This document shows, in pieces, positions 25,626 through 34,149 of a DNA stretch of 64,000 nucleotides. Position 1 is the first letter of the stretch, and each line of letters starts with the position of its first letter. The notes beneath the pieces were generated by a model, which worked only from the letters and a program-made list of their open reading frames with translations, ran no database searches and was not told where the DNA came from. Made by a program: the position numbers and the translations under genes. The DNA comes from Njordibacter sp905182035 (GTDB lineage Bacteria > Pseudomonadota > Gammaproteobacteria > Pseudomonadales > Balneatricaceae), in NCBI RefSeq assembly GCF_047730075.1, contig NZ_CP159831.1, positions 2,728,001 to 2,792,000 on the forward strand. Reading direction: 5' to 3'.

Positions 25626-26621
25626 ATGGCCACTATTCGTGTTGATTTAGACACCATTCAAACCACCACAGCAAAAGCGCTAGAGGCTCACGGTGCAAAA
25701 CCATGGGTCGCCAATTCTGTGGCACATGCCGTGCGTGTAGCTGAGGCTTATGATAACAAGATTTGTGGGCTCTTTTACCTACAGAGCTATTGCAATCAAC
25801 TAGAGGTAGGCCGAGTTAAAGGTGACGTTGAGCCAGAAGTGCATCAACCTAAGCCTGCCAGCGTTGTGGTAGATGCAAAGTTAGGTTTTGCTCAGGCGGC
25901 TTTTTCCCGCGGCCTAGGCACTGCGCTTTTAGCAGCCAAAACTAATGGTGTGGCCACGTTGGCGATTTGTCACTCCCACACCTGCACCTCCATGGGTTAC
26001 TTCACAGAACAGATTGCTCGTGCAGGTTACATTGCTATTGGCATGACCAATGCGAAATCCTGTGTATCCCCTCCAGGCGGAACTAAGGCCGTACTGGGCA
26101 CTAACCCGATCGCCATGTCCGTTCCAGACGGCAAAGGTGGCCTAGCCATGCAGTTCGATCAATCCACCAGCGCTATTGCTCTTGGCAAAATCAACATGGC
26201 TGCAACTGCTGGCGAACAAATCCCATTTGGCTGGGGGGTAGATAGCGAAGGCCAAGCCACACAGGACCCTAATGCTGTACTGCATGGGGGGTCACTTGTG
26301 TCTGCAGGCGGTTATAAAGGGTATGGGTTTGGCCTTATGGCAGAAATCCTTGCTGCAGCCTTTACTGGTGGCAGCACCAGCACTCAGCTAGACCCACTCA
26401 AGGCTACTGAAGGTAAACCTCACGACTTAGGGCAGTGCTATATCATTATTGATCCCACTAACGTCGCTGGCGACCTATTTTGGGACAAACTTAGCACCAT
26501 CTCAGAAGCCGTAACCAGTCAACCTGGTGCACGGCTTCCTGGGTCCAAAAAAGTACTGCCTAATGCTGTAGAGTTGGATACAGAGGTGTGGAATAGTGCG
26601 GTACGTCTCGCCGGGGCCTGA
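25626..26621 (+). CDS. Ldh-family (malate/L-lactate/sulfolactate-type) oxidoreductase
   Basis: NAD(P)-dependent dehydrogenase of the Ldh_2 family, which has its own fold unlike classical lactate dehydrogenases. It spans 331 aa with the family features ALEAHGAKPWVANSVAHAVR near the start, VVDAKLGFAQAAF, GTNPIAMSVPD at about residues 157-167 and GGYKGYGFGLMAEILAAAF at about 233-251. The substrate in this family varies (malate, sulfolactate, delta-1-piperidine or pyrroline-2-carboxylate, ureidoglycolate) and cannot be told here. It stands alone. Confidence 0.8.
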   Translation: MATIRVDLDTIQTTTAKALEAHGAKPWVANSVAHAVRVAEAYDNKICGLFYLQSYCNQLEVGRVKGDVEPEVHQPKPASVVVDAKLGFAQAAFSRGLGTALLAAKTNGVATLAICHSHTCTSMGYFTEQIARAGYIAIGMTNAKSCVSPPGGTKAVLGTNPIAMSVPDGKGGLAMQFDQSTSAIALGKINMAATAGEQIPFGWGVDSEGQATQDPNAVLHGGSLVSAGGYKGYGFGLMAEILAAAFTGGSTSTQLDPLKATEGKPHDLGQCYIIIDPTNVAGDLFWDKLSTISEAVTSQPGARLPGSKKVLPNAVELDTEVWNSAVRLAGA

Positions 26622-26711
26622 TGCTAGCCAATTAACTATTTTTCAACAGCACTATTTCGGGTTACAATTTGGTGATGTATTTAACTTTGTGACCTAAACT
26701 GAGAATCCTCC

Positions 26712-27083
26712 ATGTCCTCTATTAGAATGCTGGTAGTCGAAGATGACGCCATCAACCGCGAAATCATCTATGAATTTCTCACCTTTGGCGAAGTGAATAT
26801 TGACCTTGCTGCTGATGGTTTGGAAGCCATCAGTTGTGTGGAAAATAATCAATATGACATTATTATTATGGATTTAATGATGCCTAAATTAGATGGACTT
26901 TCCGCCTCTCGAGCCATTCGTGCTTTAGGCGTGAACAATAGCGCAGATGTGCCAATTATTGCTGCCACCGCAAGGGACCCCATTACCGAATTAGCCCACT
27001 GGCAAGCCGCTGGCATCACAGATTATGTGCACAAGCCATTTTCTGAAGATGAATTGTGGGCAGTCATCAACACCTACGTTTAA
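26712..27083 (+). CDS. Single-domain CheY-like response regulator
   Basis: A lone receiver domain of 123 aa. It has the acidic pair in VVEDDAINRE, the phospho-Asp in IIIMDLMMPKLDGLSA at about residue 54, the Thr in AATARDP and the Lys in YVHKPFSEDE. There is no output domain and no neighbouring kinase, so it would act on another protein or belong to a phosphorelay elsewhere. Its end is two bases from the convergent rluA stop. Confidence 0.85.
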   Translation: MSSIRMLVVEDDAINREIIYEFLTFGEVNIDLAADGLEAISCVENNQYDIIIMDLMMPKLDGLSASRAIRALGVNNSADVPIIAATARDPITELAHWQAAGITDYVHKPFSEDELWAVINTYV

Positions 27084-27084
27084 G

Positions 27085-27744
27085 CTAGAATACAGTGGGG
27101 GCTATTTGCGTCAGCAAAGCTCCAGTTGATGGATGAATAAAACTTAACTTCCAGGCATGTAACTGCAAGCGTCCTGCTTGTTCTAGGGCTTCAGAGTGGG
27201 CATAAAACTCACAGCCACTTATAGGATGCCCTAGTTCCGCCATATGTACGCGCAGTTGGTGAGAGCGTCCCGTTACTGGTTTCAACAACACCTTAGTTTG
27301 TAATGTTGCAGGCTTCCTCTTAAGCACCTCAAAATGTGTTACCGAAGGTTTACCTAAGTCATGGTCTACTATTTGTTTAGGCCGGTTAGGCCAGTCACAG
27401 CGTAAAGGCAAATTAATTTCGCCTTCATCATCTTGTAACACACCATACACCCATGCCAGATACTCTTTTTGGGTTTGCCGTTCCTGAAACTGGCGACTTA
27501 AGGCCGATAGGTTCGCCTTACCACGGGCCAACACCATCACCCCAGAGGTATCCATATCTAATCGATGAACGATACGTACATCGGGGTATTGTTGCTGCAT
27601 CCGAGTAATTAAGCAGTCTTTATTAAGTGGATTTTTACCCGGTACAGACAATAGGCCGCTGGGTTTATCAGCCACTACAATATCGTCGTCTGCATAAAGG
27701 ATAGTGACCTTTTGTTCACAAAAGGGCACAATGAAATCAGTCAT
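27085..27744 (-). CDS. rluA: RluA-family pseudouridine synthase
   Basis: Modifies U to pseudouridine in tRNA (position 32) and 23S rRNA (position 746 in E. coli). The catalytic Asp is in VHRLDMDTSGVMVLA at about residues 59-73. The segment LPLRCDWPNRPKQIVD is characteristic of RluA itself rather than RluC/D, and there is no S4 domain, as expected. GRSHQLRVHMAELGHPI follows. It overlaps the zinc-ribbon gene upstream by 8 bases. Confidence 0.88.
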   Translation of the reverse strand: MTDFIVPFCEQKVTILYADDDIVVADKPSGLLSVPGKNPLNKDCLITRMQQQYPDVRIVHRLDMDTSGVMVLARGKANLSALSRQFQERQTQKEYLAWVYGVLQDDEGEINLPLRCDWPNRPKQIVDHDLGKPSVTHFEVLKRKPATLQTKVLLKPVTGRSHQLRVHMAELGHPISGCEFYAHSEALEQAGRLQLHAWKLSFIHPSTGALLTQIAPTVF

Positions 27745-28078
27745 TATTGGGTGTGACTCTATGCCCAGAAGCTTCTAAGGTGACCGCTTTTGACCTGATG
27801 TAGTGTAGGCCAAGACCTATTCCAACAAACAATACATAGCTCCAAAACCACCACCGACTGTGTCCATTCAGCTGCACTAAGCTAGAGATTAAGCCCCCAG
27901 AAAAACCTAAAGTTAAATACAATATCCACTGTTTCCATGTGGGTGCAGCACTTCTTGGCAAAATATAAAAAGTGCCACAAGCAGGGCAACCATAAGCTCT
28001 CTCAGGGTCCTTATAATCCTCACACAGCTGATTACGTGAAGTGATTTTAAAATCACAATGTGGGCATTTATTGGCCAT
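27737..28078 (-). CDS. Zinc-ribbon membrane protein of unknown function
   Basis: A 113-residue protein with an N-terminal zinc ribbon (CPHCDF, then C at about 17, then YGCPACGTFY) and two hydrophobic helices (WILYLTLGFSGGLISSLV and SYVLFVGIGLGLHYI). The ATG at 28078 has GAGGG upstream, and longer readings run into the GFA gene. It overlaps that gene by 11 bases and rluA by 8. I do not recognise a named family. Confidence 0.6.
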   Translation of the reverse strand: MANKCPHCDFKITSRNQLCEDYKDPERAYGCPACGTFYILPRSAAPTWKQWILYLTLGFSGGLISSLVQLNGHSRWWFWSYVLFVGIGLGLHYIRSKAVTLEASGHRVTPNND

Positions 28079-28490
28079 TATCTGCCCTCGCAGTAATACT
28101 AAAGCCTTGCCGTTGCGGCAAACCATCAGTTATTTCATAATAATCAGCCTTTGCATCGACATAAATATGTTCCACCAATTGCAATCCACTCGGTTGATCC
28201 AAGGTACCGGCAAAGATCGAAATGCTAGGTAATTCAGCCTTGTCCCAAAATAGATTGCCGCCACATTCCTGGCAGAATCCACGTCGAATTCCAGCCGACG
28301 AAGAAAACCACTTGAGCCCGTGTTCTTCTAGCAATGCAAAGTCTTCGCGCTTAGCAGATGTTGCCGCCACATGGTGACCACTAGACTTTCGGCATTGTCC
28401 ACAGTGGCAAGCTACCACGGGGCGTAAGGGGCCCAGTACTTGATATTTAACTGCGCCACATGGGCAGCTTCCTGTGGAATTATTTATCAT
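28068..28490 (-). CDS. GFA-family (CENP-V fold) zinc protein
   Basis: A 140-residue protein of the GFA family, once named for glutathione-dependent formaldehyde-activating enzyme. The zinc ligands are visible as CPCGAVKYQV, ACHCGQCRKSSG and RGFCQECGGNLFWD. Most members have no proven activity. It overlaps the dioxygenase gene by 11 bases and the zinc-ribbon gene by 11, so it belongs to the same minus-strand transcript. Confidence 0.85.
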   Translation of the reverse strand: MINNSTGSCPCGAVKYQVLGPLRPVVACHCGQCRKSSGHHVAATSAKREDFALLEEHGLKWFSSSAGIRRGFCQECGGNLFWDKAELPSISIFAGTLDQPSGLQLVEHIYVDAKADYYEITDGLPQRQGFSITARADNGQ

Positions 28491-29274
28491 TGTTATACAC
28501 CTCTGGAAACCAATTTAGCGGCATTTTGTCACCGTCACTTTGTACTAGTCCGTCGAACGGTGGCGAAGTTGGGCCACCTCGATTTATGTAACGCACATCA
28601 TCACCCATAAAGCGGGTGGAAAAAGCACGCCGGCGACTAGTTAATGAGTTGCCCGGTGCCCCGTGTACCGTTTTAAAGTTAAACAACACACAATCTCCTA
28701 ACTCTAACTCTGGTACCATAATATTTTGTCTTGCATCAATCACTGGCATATCCATGTAATCCACATCGCTGTTGTACCAAGGCTCATTGGTAGACCAACG
28801 CGTAGGACGCACTAGTTTTGGCCAAAGGTGAGAGCCCAATACCACCTGCAGTGTGTTGGTTTTAGTCACCGGATCAAGAGGAACCCAGTAACTAGCCGTT
28901 TGTTCACCCGAAACACAATAATACGGCATGTCTTGATGCCAAGGTGTGGCTTTTGCGGTGCCAGGCTCCTTGATTAAAATATGCTCATGGAACACTTGAA
29001 TCCGCTTTGATCGGGTGGCTTCAGCCGCTATTTCTGCTGCGGGGGAGTCAACAATCCAACGCTTAAACTCTTCAATACGCTGCCAATTACAGTAATCTTC
29101 AAAAAAACGCCCTGCATCGCCCTTAGCAACATTTTCGCGCCCGTGCTCACTTGGTTCAGCCAACACTTTATCAAAACCTGTTCTTAGGCAATCAATCCAA
29201 TCCTTAAACACACCTTTAATAACAATAGCGCCGTTACGCTCGTAATCGTTGATTTGTGATTCACTCAAATACAT
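28480..29274 (-). CDS. Phytanoyl-CoA dioxygenase (PhyH) family enzyme
   Basis: Fe(II)/2-oxoglutarate-dependent oxygenase, 264 aa. The iron site HxD is in TPWHQDMPYY at about residues 115-124 and the distal His in FNFKTVHGAPGN at about 202-213, with RRRAFSTRF supplying the 2-oxoglutarate-binding Arg. The family hydroxylates many small acids and amines, and the substrate is not readable. It lies downstream of the formylglutamate hydrolase in a run that begins with carnitine genes, so a nitrogenous or acyl substrate is plausible. Confidence 0.85.
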   Translation of the reverse strand: MYLSESQINDYERNGAIVIKGVFKDWIDCLRTGFDKVLAEPSEHGRENVAKGDAGRFFEDYCNWQRIEEFKRWIVDSPAAEIAAEATRSKRIQVFHEHILIKEPGTAKATPWHQDMPYYCVSGEQTASYWVPLDPVTKTNTLQVVLGSHLWPKLVRPTRWSTNEPWYNSDVDYMDMPVIDARQNIMVPELELGDCVLFNFKTVHGAPGNSLTSRRRAFSTRFMGDDVRYINRGGPTSPPFDGLVQSDGDKMPLNWFPEVYNNDK

Positions 29275-29288
29275 TAAAAAATCTCTTA

Positions 29289-30086
29289 TTAGTTAGTTAG
29301 ATCGCAGCTTACAAGAGCTTCAATTAACGCCTTGAGTTGGGGTTGAAGTTGCTTACATTTGTTGTTATCTACTTCATAACCAACGGTATCTTGCATATAA
29401 GTAGCTTGTGACAATTCCAACTGAAAGGCATGTACATGATCACTGGGCTGACCATGGCGGCGGGTGATATAACCACCCTTAAAACGTCCATTACTCACCT
29501 GGGTGTAGGAGGTTTCAGACATAGATTGCTCCGCCGCTTGTAATAGCTTTGGAGAACACGCTGCACCGCCATTGGTGCCCATATTAAAATCCGGTAAGGT
29601 GCCTTCAAAAAACATAGGCACTTGTGCTGGAATTGAATGCGCATCGAATAGAATGGCGTAACCAAACTTTTGTTTAATCCGCACTAATTCTGCAGCCAGC
29701 TGTTGATGATACGGCCTCCAGATGTGTTCTATACAGGCTTGTTGATGCATTTTATCTGCCACTGTTCCTGGTTTGAACATAGACTTTTCGTTGAACAAAA
29801 TGTGAGGGAATAAGCCAGTCGTTTTGCCCGCATAGAGTGGTTTATTATCTTCTGGTCGATTGAGGTCAATGACATAACGAGAATAATTGGCCTTAACCAC
29901 ACTCACCCCCATGGCCTCTAAAAAATCATACAGTTGTGGAATGTGCCAATCGGTATCGGGTAAGGCCAAGGCTTCTGGCATTAAGGTGTCGGCCACTTCA
30001 GACGTGAGCAGCAATCCAGAGTGGGGCATGCTAACCAATAATGGAGAGTCTCCTTTAATAAAGTCATAAGACACGGAAAAAGTCAT
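29289..30086 (-). CDS. N-formylglutamate amidohydrolase
   Basis: HutG-type metal hydrolase (265 aa) that splits N-formylglutamate to glutamate and formate in the five-step histidine pathway. Motifs are LLVSMPHSGLLL near the N-terminus, YVIDLNRPEDN at about residue 63, ILFDAHSIPAQVP at about 138 and FKGGYITRRHGQP at about 200. The ATG at 30086 overlaps the AEC transporter stop (ATGA) and starts the family's N-terminus. A longer reading from 30125 would lie inside the previous gene. No other hut genes are here, so it may serve another formyl- or acyl-amino acid. Confidence 0.85.
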   Translation of the reverse strand: MTFSVSYDFIKGDSPLLVSMPHSGLLLTSEVADTLMPEALALPDTDWHIPQLYDFLEAMGVSVVKANYSRYVIDLNRPEDNKPLYAGKTTGLFPHILFNEKSMFKPGTVADKMHQQACIEHIWRPYHQQLAAELVRIKQKFGYAILFDAHSIPAQVPMFFEGTLPDFNMGTNGGAACSPKLLQAAEQSMSETSYTQVSNGRFKGGYITRRHGQPSDHVHAFQLELSQATYMQDTVGYEVDNNKCKQLQPQLKALIEALVSCDLTN

Positions 30087-31024
30087 AGTGTTAAACCTGT
30101 GATGTGTATCGCCAAGCTGGTCCAAAAGGTTAACCCTACCAAGCTAGCTAAGGTTTGCAAGGTAATAATGTCTGCCATGAGTTTTGCGTTGCCGCCCATC
30201 TGCTGGATAAAGGGGTAAGCCGACACTGCCGTTGGCAAAGCACCAAAAATCACCAGGCCTACGGTCACTAAAGGGGCGAGATTAAACCACAATGCACCAC
30301 CTAATAAGAGCGCCGGAAACACCAAGAGTTTCGTGCTAAGGGAAGCAATCAAAGGCAGCCAATTACCCTTTAAGGCACGAATCTTTAGACTAGCACCAAT
30401 ACTAAGCAGCAACAATGGTAGGGCGGCACGGCTCATAAGGGCCATGGACTGATCTAATATAGCAGGTATAGAAATGGCTAAAATATTAAGTAAAAGACCA
30501 ATAGCAACTGAAATGAGCATTGGATTACGCAACAGCTCTTTGAGAATTAAAGCAGTCAACGATTGGTGTTGTTTTTTACTCACTAACAAACTGACAGAAA
30601 GTACCGACAAAACATTAGTGGGAGGCACCAGCACCGCAATCATTAAGGCGCCCAACTCTTGACCAGGCAGGCCAAACATATCAAACAACACTGCAAGACC
30701 AATAAACCCATTGTGACGCACACCACCTTGAACAATAGATGAGGTGGATGGCCCATCTTGACCGAGCAATCGAGCCACCACCACACAATAAATCAAAATT
30801 AATATGAGCGCCCCAATAAATATGGTGCACAAGGGCAAGAGCAATGCTGCATCAATAGTGGCGTTAGCTAAGGTGTGTACAATCAATACTGGGAATAACA
30901 CCCAGTAAGATAGCTTTGAAATACCTTGCCAAAAACTGGCTTCTGTAAGGAGCTTTTTAGAGAGGCCATAGCCTAATAACATCACCAGCAGAATGGAACT
31001 GATAATAGGAAGAATCGTGTTCAT
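30083..31024 (-). CDS. AEC-family (auxin efflux carrier-like) transporter
   Basis: Ten-helix inner-membrane carrier of 313 aa related to MleP/MdcF malonate-malate carriers. Features are the early LLVMLLGYGLSKK, the mid-protein GGVRHNGFIGLAVLFDMFGL and the NPMLISVAIGLLLNILAISIP segment starting the second half. It is probably an organic acid or amino-acid-derivative carrier. It is coupled by overlap to the formylglutamate hydrolase gene, so it may handle that enzyme's substrate or product. A 155-base gap separates it from the carnitine dehydrogenase gene. Confidence 0.83.
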   Translation of the reverse strand: MNTILPIISSILLVMLLGYGLSKKLLTEASFWQGISKLSYWVLFPVLIVHTLANATIDAALLLPLCTIFIGALILILIYCVVVARLLGQDGPSTSSIVQGGVRHNGFIGLAVLFDMFGLPGQELGALMIAVLVPPTNVLSVLSVSLLVSKKQHQSLTALILKELLRNPMLISVAIGLLLNILAISIPAILDQSMALMSRAALPLLLLSIGASLKIRALKGNWLPLIASLSTKLLVFPALLLGGALWFNLAPLVTVGLVIFGALPTAVSAYPFIQQMGGNAKLMADIITLQTLASLVGLTFWTSLAIHITGLTL

Positions 31025-31179
31025 TAAATAAGCCAGTACAGCGAGTGTATAACCCCATCATACCAGCAAGCACATGACTAACTAACAGTTTTTGCCGCAT
31101 TAAGGTACAGCTTACAGTTTTTACAACTAAACCTAAGTAGTTACCAATATCTACACTCGACATGGTTAAACAAAATTGA

Positions 31180-32181
31180 TTAACCTAACTGTTTTAGACG
31201 TTCATCATGTTGGTTCAATAACTCACCTACTCCCCAGTTATTGTCTTTTTGCACACGCATAATACCAATGAGATTTTTATCACGAATACGCTCTAGCTCG
31301 CGAATAGAATGATGCCCAGATTGCGCATCTGACTGCTCTGCAATGGTAGCAATGAGTTCGTCTGTAAGCTCCGGCACATCCATAAGTTTAGTCCACGGCC
31401 ACTCTAAACAAGGTCCAAATTGAGCAATAAAATGCGCCATGCCTGCTTCACCACCAGCAATACGATAAGTTTCAAACAAACCCATTTGCGCCCAACGCAA
31501 CCCAAAGCCATAACGGATGGCATCGTCTATTTCTGTGGTAGTGGCAATGCCATCTTTGATCATCCACAACCCTTCGCGCCATACAGCCTCTAAAAAGCGA
31601 TCGGCAATATGGGCGTCAATTTCTTTACGTACATGCAACGGCTTCATGCCTACGCTGGTTAACAGCGCTTTAGCCTGCTCAATAATGTCTGCACCATTAG
31701 CTGGGCTAGGCACCAGTTCTACTAAAGGTAACAAGTACACCGGATTAAACGGGTGGGCCACCATGATTTGTTGTGGCCTTAGGGCATTCTCTTGTAATTG
31801 CGAAGGCTTAAAGCCTGAAGTAGATGAGCCGATAATAGCCGATTCAGTGCAGATAGCCTGCACTTGAGCAAACACCGCATGTTTGATCTCTAAACGTTCT
31901 GGCACGCTCTCTTGAATCCAATCGGCATTAGCCACAGCTTCTTCCAAACTGCCACAAAAGGTAAGTTTACCTTCCCGGGGCATCGCTACGTCGGCTAACT
32001 GAGGCAAAGCAGCACGGGCATTGTCTAGCACGGCATCCAATTTACGTTGGGCATCGGCTGCAGGATCATAAACATTGACGTCCCAACCGTGTAACAAAAA
32101 CCTTGCTACCCAGCCACCACCTATGACACCACCACCTATACAAGCAGCTGTTTTATAGTCCTTATGTACCATATCGATCAT
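31180..32181 (-). CDS. L-carnitine dehydrogenase (3-hydroxyacyl-CoA dehydrogenase fold)
   Basis: NAD-dependent enzyme that oxidises L-carnitine to 3-dehydrocarnitine. The Rossmann motif is CIGGGVIGGGWVARFLLHG at about residues 14-32. The 3HCDH features are ADWIQESVPERLEIK, the SSTSGF segment, HPFNPVYLLPLVELV and EAVWREGLWMIKDGIAT. It has one domain set without crotonase fusion, 333 aa, as in CdhA/LcdH. Its start overlaps the BKACE stop (ATGA), and that pairing, typical of carnitine operons, supports the assignment over a general hydroxyacyl-CoA dehydrogenase. Confidence 0.85.
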   Translation of the reverse strand: MIDMVHKDYKTAACIGGGVIGGGWVARFLLHGWDVNVYDPAADAQRKLDAVLDNARAALPQLADVAMPREGKLTFCGSLEEAVANADWIQESVPERLEIKHAVFAQVQAICTESAIIGSSTSGFKPSQLQENALRPQQIMVAHPFNPVYLLPLVELVPSPANGADIIEQAKALLTSVGMKPLHVRKEIDAHIADRFLEAVWREGLWMIKDGIATTTEIDDAIRYGFGLRWAQMGLFETYRIAGGEAGMAHFIAQFGPCLEWPWTKLMDVPELTDELIATIAEQSDAQSGHHSIRELERIRDKNLIGIMRVQKDNNWGVGELLNQHDERLKQLG

Positions 32182-33092
32182 GCTAAAGGAGCCCGTTTTT
32201 CTACTTTGATCAACTCACGCACCTGGGCTGGAGTCATCAATTTAGAACCCATATTAGTGGCAATGGTTACTGCCCGTTCAACTAACTGCGCGTTAGTCGC
32301 CAACACACCTTTTTCTAACCAAATATTATCTTCTAAACCAACACGAATATTACCCCCAGCCAACACCGCAGCTGCCACGTAATTCATCTGATTACGACCA
32401 ATAGAAAAGGCCGACATAATCCATTCTTTAGGGACGTTATTAACCATGGCCATGAAGGTATTGAGATCGTCTGGCGCACCCCAAGGAACACCCATGCACA
32501 GTTGCACCATGACTGGCTCAGCCATTAAACCTTCCTCAACCAGTTTTTTAGCCAACCATAAGTGGCCCGTATCAAAAGCTTCAATTTCAATACGTGCACC
32601 CATCGCTGTCATCTTTTCTGCCATAGCCCGCAACATGCCAGGGGTGTTAGTCATGACGTAATCGGCTTCAGCAAAGTTCATGGTGCCACAGTCTAAGGTG
32701 CATATTTCTGGTTGACACTGGCGTACATGTTCTACACGCTCACTGGCCCCTGCCATATCTGTACTGGCTTCTTGCAAAGGCAATGGGTTCTCAGCATCAC
32801 CAAACACCATGTCCCCGCCCATACCCGCGGTGAGGTTAAGCACTACGTCCACTTCAGAGGCGCGAATGCGTTCAGTCAGCTCTTTGTACAAATCCAAGCG
32901 GCGGCTTGGCGCACCTGTTTCGGGATCACGTACATGGCAATGTACCACTGCAGCACCGGCCTTAGCTGCATCAATGGCACTATTGGCGATTTGCTCTGGG
33001 CTGCGGGGCACATGGTGAGAGCGGTCTTGGGAACCGCCACTCCCTGTTACTGCACAGGTAATAAAAACATTTTGACTAGCTTGTAATGGCAC
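32178..33092 (-). CDS. BKACE enzyme, probable 3-dehydrocarnitine cleavage (CdhC-like)
   Basis: Beta-keto acid cleavage enzyme (DUF849, KCE type), 304 aa TIM barrel. It uses acetyl-CoA to split a beta-keto acid; with carnitine dehydrogenase as neighbour the substrate is probably 3-dehydrocarnitine, giving betainyl-CoA and acetoacetate. Zinc and catalytic motifs are AAVVHCHVRDPETG at about residues 43-56, NLTAGMGGD at about 86-94, CTLDCGTMNF and RVGLEDNIWL near the C-terminus. A thioesterase (CdhB) to free glycine betaine is not in the window. Confidence 0.87.
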   Translation of the reverse strand: MPLQASQNVFITCAVTGSGGSQDRSHHVPRSPEQIANSAIDAAKAGAAVVHCHVRDPETGAPSRRLDLYKELTERIRASEVDVVLNLTAGMGGDMVFGDAENPLPLQEASTDMAGASERVEHVRQCQPEICTLDCGTMNFAEADYVMTNTPGMLRAMAEKMTAMGARIEIEAFDTGHLWLAKKLVEEGLMAEPVMVQLCMGVPWGAPDDLNTFMAMVNNVPKEWIMSAFSIGRNQMNYVAAAVLAGGNIRVGLEDNIWLEKGVLATNAQLVERAVTIATNMGSKLMTPAQVRELIKVEKRAPLA

Positions 33093-33410
33093 GGTTAAGC
33101 TCCTCTATTAATTAACATCAATTGCATGGCGCAATGATGGCATTGCCCATACAGATTTAATTGATATTTTAGGAGCAATTATTATTTAATACCGAACAAT
33201 CTATTGTCTTGTTGTTTTTTGCTAGTACAGATTTTGGGCTAGGGCGGGCTTACTTATGGGTGTAAAAAAATCAATCTGACCTTCGTTAATGGCTCCACCA
33301 AGGCCTTTAAGATTTTGAAGTCCCTATTTGAGCTGCACGAGAGTTCGAGCTAATGTTTTGAGGAGACTAAAGCAGCTTTTCCCTTGACCTGAGCCAAAAA
33401 CATGTCAGAA
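33093..33410. other. Divergent intergenic region between the BKACE gene and imuA
   Basis: No gene is credible here. A 12-bp palindrome ACAATCTATTGT (33196-33207) lies about 105 bases before the BKACE start and could be an operator for the carnitine genes, which is speculative. TTGACC at 33384-33389 may be the -35 of the imuA promoter. Confidence 0.35.
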
Positions 33411-33430
33411 TACTGTATATATATACAGTA
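33411..33430 (+). promoter_or_regulatory. LexA (SOS) box of the imuA-imuB-dnaE2 operon
   Basis: TACTGTATAT and ATATACAGTA form a perfect 20-bp palindrome with the CTG-N10-CAG core of gammaproteobacterial LexA sites. It ends 14 bases before the imuA start, with TTGACC upstream, so LexA would block the promoter or start site directly. Confidence 0.92.
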
Positions 33431-33444
33431 TTTGTGATTTTACC

Positions 33445-34146
33445 ATGGTTCTCTTACAACTCGAAAAAGAGCGCTTGGTCTGGCGAGCTCGGCAAGTGGC
33501 AGGGCCAGATCATCGCCGTCAAAGCAGCTTTTACCCTACCTTAGATGCACATCTACAAGGAGGCTGGCCCCACAGTGGGTTAGTGGAATTAGCCTGTGGC
33601 CCTGCAGGTATTGGTGAATTACGTTTGCTGTTACCTTTATTGGCCCAAGCTCAATCACGCTTACAAGTGTGGATCAATCCACCGGCAGAGTTAAATGGCC
33701 AAGCTTTAGCACAACATGGTATTGATCTAAGCCAAACTTTATTAATACGCTGCCAAAATCCCCAACAAGCCCTTTGGAGTGCCGAACAGAGCCTTAATAG
33801 TGGTTGTTGTAGCCACCTTATTTTGTGGGCACTTAGGTTAACGGCTCCCCAAGCTAAACGTTTACAAGTGTCTGCCAAAGACAACCAAGCCCTCATGTTT
33901 TGGTTACACTCTCAGGCCGAACCTAGCACCAGCGCTTTACCGGTTAGTGCACGTTTATCACTCGCCCCTGTAGCCACAGGGTTGCGCCTACAAATCTATA
34001 AATACCAAGGCCTGTGGCCACAACACCCATGCCAAGTAGATATGCATGAGCTTTGGCCATCTTTAGCAACACCTGGCCATTCATCCCCTCATCATGTCCC
34101 TGTACTGATGAACAACATTGTGGCACTGCCATCTAAACTGTGGTGA
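33445..34146 (+). CDS. imuA: ImuA, SOS mutasome accessory protein
   Basis: RecA/SulA-like protein of 233 aa that works with ImuB and DnaE2 in damage-induced mutagenesis. The N-terminal part has SSFYPTLDAHLQGGWPHSGL and VELACGPAGIGELRLLLPLL, where a degenerate P-loop-like GPAGIG replaces an intact Walker A. It is SOS controlled, as shown by the palindrome just upstream. The stop is four bases from the imuB start. Confidence 0.85.
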   Translation: MVLLQLEKERLVWRARQVAGPDHRRQSSFYPTLDAHLQGGWPHSGLVELACGPAGIGELRLLLPLLAQAQSRLQVWINPPAELNGQALAQHGIDLSQTLLIRCQNPQQALWSAEQSLNSGCCSHLILWALRLTAPQAKRLQVSAKDNQALMFWLHSQAEPSTSALPVSARLSLAPVATGLRLQIYKYQGLWPQHPCQVDMHELWPSLATPGHSSPHHVPVLMNNIVALPSKLW

Positions 34147-34149
34147 TGT

